A stretch of 64,000 bases of DNA from Ferruginibacter sp. (GTDB lineage: Bacteria > Bacteroidota > Bacteroidia > Chitinophagales > Chitinophagaceae). This document shows positions 54,041-62,823 of this stretch, in pieces; the stretch's first letter is position 1; each line of letters opens with the position of its first letter. The DNA is taken from NCBI GenBank assembly GCA_013141115.1, contig JABFRP010000004.1:310001-374000 (forward strand), in the 5' to 3' direction. The notes under the pieces are model-generated. The model was given only the letters and a program-made list of their open reading frames with translations, searched no databases and had not been told where the DNA came from. The position numbers and the translations under genes were made by a program.

Positions 54041-55798
54041 ATGAAAGGATTAGCAACGATTGATTACATAGTTTTTCTTATCTACTTTGTAGTAGTAGCC
54101 GGATACGGTTATTGGATTTATAACCGCAAGAAAAAAGCTACCATGAACACTCATGACTTTTTTCTGGCAGAAGGATCTTTAACCTGGTGGGCCATTGGTG
54201 CATCGCTTATTGCCTCTAACATTAGTGCCGAGCAATTTATTGGTATGAGTGGCGAAGGTTTTTTTGTGGGGATATCTGTAGCAGCTTATGAATGGATTGC
54301 TGCTGTTGCGTTGATCATTATTGCAATATGGTTTATTCCTATTTATTTAAAGAACAAGATATACACTATGCCGCAGTTTTTAAAACAGCGATATAACGAA
54401 TCAGTGTCTTTAATTATGGCGATATTCTGGTTGTTTTTATATGTGTTTGTAAACTTTACCTCAATACTTTATTTAGGTTCTGTTGCAATTGATCAATTAC
54501 TGGGTGGTGGCCCTAACCAGGATTACCTGCATTTAGTTATGATTGTATTGATGGCAATGGCGCTCATTATTACATTAGGTGGTATGAAGGTAATTGGGTA
54601 TACCGATGTAATACAGGTAGCTGTATTAATTATTGGAGGCTTTGCAACTATTTATTTAGCATTACAAATTGTAGATGAAAGAATAAACGGTGTGGCAAGC
54701 GGAAGTGTTGTTGATGGTTTTAAAACTTTAATGGGCCAGGCACCGGAACATTTTAAAATGATATTACCCAAACCTTCTGTAACTACTGCAACTATTGATA
54801 TGCCCGAAAATTTAGACATACAAAAGTATGTGGTGTTGCCGGGTATTGCGATGTACTTTGCTGGCCAGTGGATAGTAAACTTAAATTATTGGGGTTGCAA
54901 CCAGTACATTACACAAAGGGCATTGGGTGCAAACTTAGAAACTGCACGTACCGGTATTTTGTTTGCAGGGTTTATGAAATTGATGATGCCTATTATTGTA
55001 ATGTTACCCGGTATTGCAGCTTACGTGTTGTATAAAAATAATCAGTTACCAGGTTTTGAAGGTGGTAAAGATGGAGCTTACTCAGCCATCCTGGCATTTT
55101 TGCCTGCCGGCTTAAAAGGTTTGGCTGTTGCTGCACTTACTGCGGCCATTGTTGCCTCTCTTGCAGGTAAAGCCAACAGTATCTCTACCATATTTACTTT
55201 GGATATTTATAAAAAGTACATCAACAAAGATTCTGATGAAAAGAAAATGGTTTGGACAGGCCGTATGACCATTTTTATTTCTATGGTAATTGCTATTTTA
55301 TTTACCTGGAAAGATCTGTTAGGTATTGGTGGTGAAGGTGGATTTACTTTTATTCAAAAATATACAGGCTTTATCAGCCCGGGTGTATTTGCCATGTTTA
55401 TCCTCGGCTTCTTTTGGAAGCGTACTACCGGTACAGCAGCATTAGTTGGTTTGATACTCGGTTTTGTACTGGCCATATTCTTTAATAATTATGCAGTGGA
55501 TATTTTTGGTAAAGAAACATGGATGTATACCGCATTTGAATATCAGAAAATAGAAAAAGACGTACTTACACATAAAGAGGTAATTAAAACTATTGTTGAA
55601 ATTCCATTCCTGATCAATATGGGCTGGTCATTCTTTTTAACAGTGCTTACTATGGTGGGCATTAGTTTGGCAGGGCCTAAAGTTAATCCTAAAGCATTTG
55701 AGATTGACAGCAGCATGTTTAAATTACAACCTAAAACAATTGCATTAATTGTGGTTACGTTGTTGATCCTTACTTTAATCTATGTAAGGTTCTGGTAA
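54041..55798 (+). CDS. Sodium/sugar symporter (SSS/SGLT family)
   Basis: A 585-residue inner-membrane transporter of the solute:sodium symporter family with about 14 helices. N-terminal YGYWIYNRKKKATMNTHDFFLAEGSLTWW, SLIASNISAEQFIGMSG, and the sodium-site region GKANSISTIFTLDIYKKYI are characteristic of vSGLT-like proteins. Last gene of the pentose unit, so it probably brings in arabinose or xylose driven by sodium. A perfect 20-bp terminator follows 18 bases later. Confidence 0.92.
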   Translation: MKGLATIDYIVFLIYFVVVAGYGYWIYNRKKKATMNTHDFFLAEGSLTWWAIGASLIASNISAEQFIGMSGEGFFVGISVAAYEWIAAVALIIIAIWFIPIYLKNKIYTMPQFLKQRYNESVSLIMAIFWLFLYVFVNFTSILYLGSVAIDQLLGGGPNQDYLHLVMIVLMAMALIITLGGMKVIGYTDVIQVAVLIIGGFATIYLALQIVDERINGVASGSVVDGFKTLMGQAPEHFKMILPKPSVTTATIDMPENLDIQKYVVLPGIAMYFAGQWIVNLNYWGCNQYITQRALGANLETARTGILFAGFMKLMMPIIVMLPGIAAYVLYKNNQLPGFEGGKDGAYSAILAFLPAGLKGLAVAALTAAIVASLAGKANSISTIFTLDIYKKYINKDSDEKKMVWTGRMTIFISMVIAILFTWKDLLGIGGEGGFTFIQKYTGFISPGVFAMFILGFFWKRTTGTAALVGLILGFVLAIFFNNYAVDIFGKETWMYTAFEYQKIEKDVLTHKEVIKTIVEIPFLINMGWSFFLTVLTMVGISLAGPKVNPKAFEIDSSMFKLQPKTIALIVVTLLILTLIYVRFW

Positions 55799-55815
55799 AA
55801 TAAATTGAAAGATTA

Positions 55816-55860
55816 AATAATAAAAATCCTCCGTAAGTACTACGGAGGATTTTTATTATT
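55816..55860. terminator. Perfect 20-bp palindromic terminator between convergent genes
   Basis: The arms at 55816-55835 and 55841-55860 are exact reverse complements (inner part ATCCTCCGTA), with loop AGTAC and T-rich tails on both strands. It follows the symporter gene and precedes the end of the convergent YitT gene (55948), so it can work in both directions. Confidence 0.9.
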
Positions 55861-55947
55861 ACAAGAAATAGTTTTTATAACAATTATCTGCTGCTAATAT
55901 AAGTTGGTATCAGGTGTCCGCTGCATTATTGTTTGTGTAGAAAAACC

Positions 55948-56925
55948 TTAGTGTTTTAATGGCCGTTTCTTTATCATGCCACCCTTGGTATCTTTTATAC
56001 TGCTCATTACAACAAACGCATGGGGATCAATTTTTTCTATCTCAGTGTTCAGCCTGTTTAATTCTAACCGGGTAACAACAGTATATACAATATCAATATC
56101 TTTTGCTTCTCCTGATTTACCAAAACCACGTTTGCCATTGTATACTGTTACGCCACGGCCAATGGTATTGATGATCATTTCCCTTATCTCATTATTATGC
56201 GAAGAAATGATGGTAACACCGGTGTATTCTTCAATACCTTCAATAATAAAATCCAACGTTTTTGATGCCGCTAAATAAGTAACCAAGGAGTACATGGCAA
56301 TTTCAATAGTTAAAAAATGGGCAGCTGCTGAAAAAATAATAATGTTGATAAGAATGATAATGTCGCCGATGGTGGTACCCAGCTTACGGCTTAAGTAAAT
56401 GGCCAGCACTTCTGTGCCATCAATTACAGCACCACCTCTTACAGCAAGGCCAATGCCGGCACCCAGAAAAAATCCACCGAACAACGCCACCAGTAAATTG
56501 TCGTTGGTTACATTAGGAAAATTAACTGTAGCTACAACCAATGCAAGGCCGCAAATAGCCAATGCCGTTTTAATGGCAAATCCTTTACCTAAAGTTTTAT
56601 AGCCCAGTAAAATAAACGGAATGTTGATCAATATTAATAAAAGATACAAAGGCACTGGCGTAAGTGCAGATATTAAAAGTGAAATACCTGTAGCACCGCC
56701 ATCAATAAAATGATTGGTTAATAAAAAACCTTTAAAGCCAAATGCTGCAGAAAAGATGCCCAGCGTGATGATGAAAAAATCTCTTATATGCCGCACAACA
56801 GTAACCTTAAACTCCCACAATCCTTTGGCAAGTTCAAATTTAGAATAGTTTTTTTCTTTGTTAGCCTTATCAGCTTTTTTTTTTAGTGTGGTCTGAATTA
56901 CGACATGTGTCCAAAATGGGTTCAT
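55948..56925 (-). CDS. YitT family membrane protein (DUF161/DUF2179)
   Basis: A 325-residue integral membrane protein. Five or six helices (about 50-235, with GFKGFLLTNHFIDGGATGISLL as the first) form the YitT/DUF161 part, and the C-terminal soluble DUF2179 domain (about 240-320) contains ITVYNGKRGFGKSGEAKDIDIVYTVVTRLE. The first 40 residues are a charged extension (KKKADKANKEKNYSK). The function of the family is not settled. It stands alone, convergent to the pentose unit. Confidence 0.88.
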   Translation of the reverse strand: MNPFWTHVVIQTTLKKKADKANKEKNYSKFELAKGLWEFKVTVVRHIRDFFIITLGIFSAAFGFKGFLLTNHFIDGGATGISLLISALTPVPLYLLLILINIPFILLGYKTLGKGFAIKTALAICGLALVVATVNFPNVTNDNLLVALFGGFFLGAGIGLAVRGGAVIDGTEVLAIYLSRKLGTTIGDIIILINIIIFSAAAHFLTIEIAMYSLVTYLAASKTLDFIIEGIEEYTGVTIISSHNNEIREMIINTIGRGVTVYNGKRGFGKSGEAKDIDIVYTVVTRLELNRLNTEIEKIDPHAFVVMSSIKDTKGGMIKKRPLKH

Positions 56926-57104
56926 AATTAGTTAACCATCTTTCTGTAGTAAGAAGATGTAATTATTTGTGAAGAAATATGTTGCCCTGTCTGTAATCAA
57001 ATTTAAGATTAAAAACCGAGGATTGGTGTTTTGTAATTTGGAACTAAAGTTTTTAACATACAATAAAGTACAATAGCATTGTAATCTGTTTTCTTGTTGT
57101 AAAT

Positions 57105-57139
57105 AAAAAAAGCGTTGCAGTTACTGCAACGCTTTTTTT
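57105..57139 (-). terminator. Palindromic terminator, 15-bp stem, 5-base loop
   Basis: The arms at 57105-57119 and 57125-57139 (core GCGTTGCA) pair perfectly around GTTAC, with A- and T-runs at the ends. It sits 15 bases beyond the stop of the TPR gene (57155, minus strand). Its core resembles the one at 35318-35350. Confidence 0.87.
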
Positions 57140-57154
57140 ATATTTTTTTCAGGA

Positions 57155-58762
57155 TTATGAGCCTGATGCTTTCAGTTTTTCCAGTATTTTTTTTGCTTCT
57201 TCATTAGTAGGGTCAAACAATAAATATTGAGTAAGATATTCAATAGCTTTAGGTTTATCTTTTGATATGTTACCATAATATAACACCAGTTTATACAAGC
57301 TGCTTATAAGCTGGGGTTTATATTTTACTGTATCTCTGTTGGCAAAAGCCACCATACTTTCGTAATGCGGTACTGCAAGTCCAAGCAGCATACTGGTATC
57401 CAATGCTTCGTTGCATTTAATGCGGTAGGTATAGCCATATATCTGGTCGGGATATTTTTCTTTGTACTGTTGCCAAAGGCTATCAGCAAAAGTATAATTC
57501 AATATAGCCATGTGTGCCATTGCCCTGTTGTACAAGTCAACATTGCTGGGTTTGGCTTTTACGGTAAACAACCTGTCCCAGGTGGCAGCTATCTGTTGTG
57601 TATTGTTGAGTTTTTTATAGAGGTCGATAATTTTTAAAAGATAGTTTACCCGTCCTGCATTATCATTTTCAAAAGCCTTATTCATGTATTCAATGGCTTT
57701 TTCTTCGCTGCCGGCAAATTTGGCAAACACAGTAGCCGCAATCTCATAATCATTAGGCTGAATTTTATCAGGCTGTTCCTGTTGCATAAATTCTTCTATA
57801 CTCTTTTTGGCATTTACAGAGTCTTTCAGCCTTTCGTAGCAATAGGCATTTAGTATTTTTAACCGCAGGCCAATTTCTGCTTTGCAGTTGCCGCTTTCCA
57901 GCTCGGCAGATTTGGTAAGGGCTTCGCTGTATTTACCAATTTTAAAAAGATAGTCGGCTGCAAATAATTCCACATTGCAATCGGCATCGGTGTTGGCAAT
58001 ATATTTATCAAGGTATTCCTTTGCTTTGTTTACATCTGTTAAAGAGTAATGGTTATAAAGGCTGAGGTATACCGGCGCAAATGCAGGGTCTGTTGCAATT
58101 ACTTTATCGTAACTCTCCAGCATTTCCGGAAAACTTTTTTGCGTTTGGTACATTCTGCCCATCTGTAAATAGGGGATCACATTTTTAGGGTCAGCTTCGG
58201 TAGCACTGCGGTAATTGATATAAGCATTACTGCCATCCACCATTTTGCGATATGCATTACCCATTAAAATGTAAGCAGCAGTTTTATTTACATTTTTTAA
58301 GGCCAGTGCTTTGTTTATTATACCAATGGCATACTCATGATTATCGCTTTTAGCATCAATGGCAGCTCTTGCCACGGCTAATAAAATATCGGCATTTTTG
58401 CCAGCGCTAGCTTCTGCTGCAGCAAGTTTTGCTTTAGCTTCTTCAGGTTTATTTTCTTTTATATACACATGCCCTATGGCAGCAGTAAGCAGGCCATTGC
58501 CGGGGTTAGCTTGTAAGGCTTTGGTAATAATGTCGCTGGCTTTTGCCACATCTGCTTTGGGCATTTGCAGGTAAGCCAGGCCCAGCCAGTATGCAGCGTC
58601 GGTATTTTTATTGTCTGCAGCTACTAAAGGTTCCAGCAATTTAATGGCTGATTTGTACCTTTCGTAATACAGCATTTTTTTAGCCGCATCAATATTTTGT
58701 GCAGATGCAGCAATAAAAGAAAGGAACACCAGAGGAAGTAATAAATATTTTTTCATTTTCAC
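57155..58762 (-). CDS. Secreted TPR-repeat protein
   Basis: A 535-residue protein with a signal peptide (about 1-21, ending ASAQ). It is almost entirely helical tetratricopeptide-type repeats. Clear units include AAYWLGLAYLQMPKADVAKA, GLLTAAIGHVYIKENKPEEA, AAYILMGNAYRKMVDGSNAYINYRSA and PYLQMGRMYQTQKSFPEML. It is probably a periplasmic or outer-membrane scaffold for protein complexes, with no enzymatic motif. It is a single gene with a strong terminator. The role is unknown. Confidence 0.87.
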   Translation of the reverse strand: MKMKKYLLLPLVFLSFIAASAQNIDAAKKMLYYERYKSAIKLLEPLVAADNKNTDAAYWLGLAYLQMPKADVAKASDIITKALQANPGNGLLTAAIGHVYIKENKPEEAKAKLAAAEASAGKNADILLAVARAAIDAKSDNHEYAIGIINKALALKNVNKTAAYILMGNAYRKMVDGSNAYINYRSATEADPKNVIPYLQMGRMYQTQKSFPEMLESYDKVIATDPAFAPVYLSLYNHYSLTDVNKAKEYLDKYIANTDADCNVELFAADYLFKIGKYSEALTKSAELESGNCKAEIGLRLKILNAYCYERLKDSVNAKKSIEEFMQQEQPDKIQPNDYEIAATVFAKFAGSEEKAIEYMNKAFENDNAGRVNYLLKIIDLYKKLNNTQQIAATWDRLFTVKAKPSNVDLYNRAMAHMAILNYTFADSLWQQYKEKYPDQIYGYTYRIKCNEALDTSMLLGLAVPHYESMVAFANRDTVKYKPQLISSLYKLVLYYGNISKDKPKAIEYLTQYLLFDPTNEEAKKILEKLKASGS

Positions 58763-59163
58763 GTATTTAAAGTTATTGAAAGTAATAATTTTTTCTTAAC
58801 AGAAAGGTTAAATAAATATCAGCGCCTTTTGCAATATCGCTTTATTATACCTGGTTATAAAGTAAAAGAAAGCAATACCATAAAATCATCTGTTTAGCAT
58901 ATAGCCAAATTTATAATTAAAAATCGGGAATCAGATTGGCCACCACCATCTATCAGCCTGATTTTCATCAGTTTTTTTAATGTTTTTTTTCTTATCACTC
59001 ACTGGTTACGGCAAAGTTGATGATATTAAAACCGGTTGTTTTTTTATAAGAAGCTTACAACGGTTATGAGTACCATAGTTTTATAAACAGTAATTAACAA
59101 TGGTAAGAATAGACAGGGTTTACTTATATTTGAGATTATTTAATAAACCCCCCACCTTTTTTT
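58763..59163. other. Divergent spacer
   Basis: About 400 bases between the TPR gene and the four-gene signalling unit. It contains the TATATTTG box (59125-59132) and a weak imperfect hairpin near 59028-59065. No coding frame is supported. Confidence 0.45.
59125..59132 (+). promoter_or_regulatory. Perfect -7 box (TAnnTTTG type)
   Basis: TATATTTG matches the Bacteroidota -7 consensus in full, about 30 bases upstream of the first ATG of the signalling unit. No clean TTTG lies at the -33 position, so it may need an activator, or the match may be chance. Confidence 0.4.
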
Positions 59164-59544
59164 ATGAACAATCAAATCGTTCCTGGTGCACAGGACACTA
59201 TCCCCGAACAATTAGCGGTAACTATTACTACCAACTGGCGTGATTACATCAGCAAGCATGATCCTGATCCTAATTACATCCGGGCCTTTAATATTCCTAT
59301 GGTGGATATTAAAGAACTGGCAGAGTTTTATGCATGCCCTTCGGTAAGAGCTTATCTGGCCATGGAAACTCCCGGTGATATAACAACACTAAAAATAGTT
59401 TTAGTGCCGGTGGATGCAAATGGTAATGATATACTGTCTGTTCCTGTTAAAACAGATGCTAACGTGGTTGACCAAAGTTCTATTTACGATTTTACATCCC
59501 CATGTCCTCAGCTCTGCGATCTTAATAGTCCATTGTTTCAATAG
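59164..59544 (+). CDS. Hypothetical protein, 126 residues
   Basis: A soluble protein without signal peptide or membrane segment. Notable parts are TTNWRDYISKHDPDPNYIRAFNIP near the start and a C-terminal cysteine pair (SPCPQLCD). I do not recognise the family. It begins a unit in which the next three genes follow within 5 bases or overlap, ending in a two-component pair, so it is likely a partner or output of that system. Confidence 0.65.
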   Translation: MNNQIVPGAQDTIPEQLAVTITTNWRDYISKHDPDPNYIRAFNIPMVDIKELAEFYACPSVRAYLAMETPGDITTLKIVLVPVDANGNDILSVPVKTDANVVDQSSIYDFTSPCPQLCDLNSPLFQ

Positions 59545-59549
59545 GTTAA

Positions 59550-60194
59550 ATGGATAGCAAGTATTTTATGGGAGTAATAGTACCGTTAAGTGTATTACTC
59601 CCCATTTTTATTGGCATTATAAAACTGAAGGCTTTATTGCCAACAGCAAGGATAATATTGTGGTATCTTTTTGTGTCTGCAATTTTAAGTGCTGCATCAG
59701 TTATTATGGGCAGATATTTTCATGAGAATAATATGCCCCTGGTACATTTGTACACTGTTTTGGAAGTGCTGCTGTTTACCTGGTATTATAAACGATTGTC
59801 GGGAGCTTCAAAAACCAATGTGTTCTACATTGTACTACCGGCGGCATTTATAGTGTTATGTATTATTAATGCAGTTTTTTTTCAGAGCATTTATACATAC
59901 AGTAGCTATACCCGATCGGTAGAAGCTATTATTTTAATGATGTTTGCATTAAGTTATTTTGCAAAAATGGCTACAGGTAACTCAGAAAAAAAAGTAGGAA
60001 AACAGCCCGACTTTTACTTTAATGCCGGCATATTTTTATACTTTTCCGGTGCCTTTATGTTATTTATCTTTTCTAATTTTATTGCGGCTAATTTAACAAA
60101 ACATAACTTTTTAATTATCTGGAATATTCATGCGGCTTTACTTTTGCTGATGTATATATTATTTTCAATAGCTTTTTTTAAATGCAAAAAGTAA
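59550..60194 (+). CDS. Six-span membrane protein, unknown
   Basis: A 214-residue polytopic protein with about six transmembrane helices spread over its length (first near 7-27, last near 190-212). There are no catalytic or transport motifs. It starts five bases after the previous stop, and its end overlaps the histidine kinase gene by 13 bases, so it is translationally coupled to the kinase. It may be a membrane sensor partner of that kinase, which itself has only one helix and no sensor domain (inference). Confidence 0.7.
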   Translation: MDSKYFMGVIVPLSVLLPIFIGIIKLKALLPTARIILWYLFVSAILSAASVIMGRYFHENNMPLVHLYTVLEVLLFTWYYKRLSGASKTNVFYIVLPAAFIVLCIINAVFFQSIYTYSSYTRSVEAIILMMFALSYFAKMATGNSEKKVGKQPDFYFNAGIFLYFSGAFMLFIFSNFIAANLTKHNFLIIWNIHAALLLLMYILFSIAFFKCKK

Positions 60195-60970
60195 CCGACA
60201 ATATTTTTTTACTGGTATTGTTTGCCATGGCGGGTACTTTCATCCTGGCTGCTTCCTTTATTTTCTTTTTTATAAAATACCAGCGCAGGATAAACCTGCA
60301 AAAAGAAGCCATGCAAAAAGCAGAACTGGATTATGGCGAGCAGTTACTAAATGCCACTCTGCTATCGCAGGAAGAAGAAAGAAAACGTATTGGACGAGAT
60401 CTGCATGATGATGTAGGCGCTTCCTTATCTAACTTAAAAATGATAATGGCGCAAAATATTGAAGCGGCACCCGGCAAGCCGGAGTACAAACCTTTGATAG
60501 ATAAAATAATTACCACTGTCCGTACTATCTCTCACAGCCTTTCGCCACCGGGGCTGGAGCTTTTTGGGCTTGAATATGCCCTGCACGAATTGTTTGATAG
60601 TTTTAATGCACCGGGTGCATTACATTTGAATTTTGAAAATGAGCTGGGAGAGCAATTAGACAGTTTGGGTAATCAAACATCGCTGGCTTTGTTTAGGGTA
60701 ATACAGGAGTTGTTATCCAATACGGTTAAGCATGCCGGGGCAAAAAATGTGCTGGTAAAATGTTTTGTACAAAATGGTAATGCAGTGGTTACTTACCAGG
60801 ATGATGGTAAAGGAATAGCTGCAACTGCTTCGGCTAAACCCGGTATGGGCATGCAAAATATTCAGGCACGGTTAAAAATGATACATGCAGCAAGTGAAAT
60901 GGCCACAGCACCGGGAGGAGGTTTTTTAATAAAAATAATATTACAGCACAAAGCGGCTGCTACAATATGA
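60182..60970 (+). CDS. NarL/DesK-type sensor histidine kinase
   Basis: A 262-residue kinase with one transmembrane helix (about 10-31), a coiled coil (35-65), and a HisKA_3 dimerisation domain whose phosphoacceptor is H75 in RDLHDDVGASLSN. The HATPase domain includes VIQELLSNTVKHAGA and MGMQNIQARLKMI. It has no periplasmic sensor, so its signal probably comes through another protein. Its end overlaps the response regulator gene by four bases (ATGA). Confidence 0.93.
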   Translation: MQKVTDNIFLLVLFAMAGTFILAASFIFFFIKYQRRINLQKEAMQKAELDYGEQLLNATLLSQEEERKRIGRDLHDDVGASLSNLKMIMAQNIEAAPGKPEYKPLIDKIITTVRTISHSLSPPGLELFGLEYALHELFDSFNAPGALHLNFENELGEQLDSLGNQTSLALFRVIQELLSNTVKHAGAKNVLVKCFVQNGNAVVTYQDDGKGIAATASAKPGMGMQNIQARLKMIHAASEMATAPGGGFLIKIILQHKAAATI

Positions 60971-61635
60971 ATGATATACTTATTTCTTTGGTAGATGACC
61001 AACAGTTGTTCAGAAGCGGATTAGCAGGTTTAATTCGCTCTGTAGAAGGCTTTGCTTTACATTCAGAAGCCGAGAACGGCAGGGTTTTTATAGATCAGCT
61101 GGAAGCTGGTGGTACACTGCCGGATATTGCACTGATAGATATGCACATGCCCGAAATGAATGGCGTGGAGCTGAATGAAATTTTACAAAAAAAATATCCT
61201 TCTATAAAAGTGCTGATACTTTCGGTGTACGACCAGGAAAGATTTATTGGCAAAATGATTGAAGCCGGCGCTTGCGGTTATCTTACTAAAAATTGCGAAA
61301 TTGAAGAACTGATCATGGCTATAAATACCACTTACAAATCGGGTTTTTACTTTAACCAGGTTACATTACAGGCCATGCGTAAAGCATCGCAATACAAAAC
61401 AGGCGATATTAAAAACCTGAACAATATTGCAATTGAACTTACCAACCGGGAAAAAGAGATAGTGGTATTATTATGTAAAGAATTGACCAATGCCGAAATT
61501 GCTGAACAACTTTTTATAAGTTCCCGAACGGTAGAGGGACATAGAAACAACTTACTGCTTAAAACCGGCTGCCGCAATACGGCAGGCCTGGTAATTTTTG
61601 CTATAAAGAACGGACTTTTTAGTATTGATCTTTAA
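60967..61635 (+). CDS. LuxR/NarL-type response regulator
   Basis: A 222-residue regulator. The receiver domain (1-120) has the acidic pair D10-D11, the phosphoacceptor D58 (IALIDMHMPEMNG) and the Lys in YLTKN. The LuxR-type helix-turn-helix (about 155-215) contains LTNREKEIVVLLCKELTNAEIA and ISSRTVEGHRNNLL. Cognate partner of the kinase just upstream. Targets are unknown; its own operon is a reasonable first guess. Confidence 0.94.
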   Translation: MNDILISLVDDQQLFRSGLAGLIRSVEGFALHSEAENGRVFIDQLEAGGTLPDIALIDMHMPEMNGVELNEILQKKYPSIKVLILSVYDQERFIGKMIEAGACGYLTKNCEIEELIMAINTTYKSGFYFNQVTLQAMRKASQYKTGDIKNLNNIAIELTNREKEIVVLLCKELTNAEIAEQLFISSRTVEGHRNNLLLKTGCRNTAGLVIFAIKNGLFSIDL

Positions 61636-61658
61636 TCACCTGCTCCGCTTTGTACAAA

Positions 61659-61680
61659 GCAGGTAGAAATACCTGTTTTA
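61659..61680 (+). terminator. Terminator of the signalling operon
   Basis: GCAGGTA (61659-61665) and TACCTGT (61670-61676) pair, with one wobble, around the tetraloop GAAA, followed by TTT. An upstream ACCTGCT (61638-61644) could compete for AGCAGGT, giving two exclusive folds. Confidence 0.6.
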
Positions 61681-61892
61681 ATAAAGGCCATAACTACGCT
61701 GTTTTTTCTACCACTAATACTTTCTCTTTGTTATCAGCTTAGAAAAACCAAGGTTTACTTAGCCAGCTGAAAGTGTTTTGTGCCGAACAGTATTTGAACA
61801 TACTTAAATTTTGAATTTTAACCGTATTCTCTTTGTTTCTTCTTGCCTGATAACAGGTGCAAAATATTTTTCAGTGGGTTTTCCAAGCAAGG

Positions 61893-61924
61893 AACCGTCT
61901 CAAGTATTTGAGGCGGTTTTTATT
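61893..61924 (+). terminator. Orphan plus-strand terminator
   Basis: AACCGTCTCAA (61893-61903) and TTGAGGCGGTT (61908-61918) pair in 11 positions with one wobble around a four-base loop and are followed by a T-rich run. The only plus-strand gene upstream already has a terminator at 61659, so an unannotated short transcript may end here. Confidence 0.7.
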
Positions 61925-61942
61925 TTAAGCCTGTGCAAAAAA

Positions 61943-61974
61943 AAGGAAGCTACTCTTTTCAGAACAGCTTCCTT
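61943..61974 (-). terminator. Terminator of the barrel protein gene
   Basis: AAGGAAGCT (61943-61951) and AGCTTCCTT (61966-61974) pair perfectly around a 14-base loop. On the minus strand it follows the stop at 61995 and is followed by a T8 run. Confidence 0.78.
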
Positions 61975-61994
61975 CTACAACCAAGCAATCGATT

Positions 61995-62627
61995 CTAGAA
62001 TAAAAATTTAAATCCAAATGCAAGGGGAGTGGTAAGTGTTGGATTGCTACCGCCCAATGCACTGTTGTAAGCAGATTCTACATTAGCCACATGTGCCAGA
62101 GAAAAATCTGTAATTGTTGTTTTATCGCCAGTTTTCGGGGTTAATGTGGTAACTGATAAGTTGGCCAGATTATAAGAAAATTCTACGGTAAAATGTTTGC
62201 CTAATATCATATCAAATCCGCTTGATGCAGCCAGACCAAACTGGCTAACTTTTAATTCACTTTCTTTTTCTTTACCGGTAATAATGGGAGCTGCTAACTG
62301 GCCCATAAAATATAAGCCTCCGGTTACGTTCCAATATTTTCTTACCAATGGTTGCACTACTAATAAACCAGTATTGGCATTAGTAACCGAACCAGTTTCA
62401 GATTTAATAGTTGCATAACCCACTGCGGCACCCACTGCTACTGATGGAGAAATAAAGTTGCCTACTATTGGTAAAATCATAAAGTTGGTGCTTTTTTCAT
62501 CTCCTGATTTGGTTTGCTGATAACCCACTTGTGATGTTACAAACCATGTGCCCTGTAATCCTTTTTTTTGCGCATTTGCAGATAATGTTACTACTGCCAA
62601 AAATGCCACTGCGATAATTTTTTTCAT
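61995..62627 (-). CDS. Outer-membrane beta-barrel protein
   Basis: A 210-residue exported protein with a signal peptide (about 1-19, ending ANAQ). Alternating amphipathic strands (WFVTSQVGYQQT, SVAVGAAVGYATI, FTVEFSYNLANLSV) end in FGFKFLF, the aromatic C-terminus of BamA substrates. It belongs to the small barrel group of Bacteroidota. It is a single gene with its own terminator. Porin or structural roles are possible. Confidence 0.85.
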   Translation of the reverse strand: MKKIIAVAFLAVVTLSANAQKKGLQGTWFVTSQVGYQQTKSGDEKSTNFMILPIVGNFISPSVAVGAAVGYATIKSETGSVTNANTGLLVVQPLVRKYWNVTGGLYFMGQLAAPIITGKEKESELKVSQFGLAASSGFDMILGKHFTVEFSYNLANLSVTTLTPKTGDKTTITDFSLAHVANVESAYNSALGGSNPTLTTPLAFGFKFLF

Positions 62628-62823
62628 GTTTTAGTTTTTTATGAGCAGCAAAAATATTTTCATCATCAGCATTACCCGATGAAAACACTCACAGGGACAC
62701 ATGATTTTTAGCAGGGGTAATAATAAAAGATAAATGTATCTTTATATATTTTTTGGGCAGCAAAATACAATTGTCATTTATAAATAATAATGATTGAAGA
62801 GGAGATGGTGGGCTAATTAAAAG

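Larger units (their letters stand above)
61636..61994. other. Spacer with three hairpins between convergent genes
   Basis: About 360 bases holding a terminator for the response regulator gene (61659-61676), a second plus-strand terminator with no gene before it (61893-61924), and a minus-strand terminator for the barrel gene (61943-61974). The stretch 61690-61890 between them has no supported coding frame. Confidence 0.6.

Noticed and set aside
59028..59065. Hairpin from AACCG-G-TTGT and ACAACGGTT upstream of the signalling unit
   Set aside because: A bulge and long loop make it weak, and it lies upstream of any gene end, so no terminator role is supported.
61811..62011. A 66-residue plus-strand coding frame
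   Set aside because: It runs through a terminator hairpin and into the end of the convergent barrel gene, and its product has no recognisable features.
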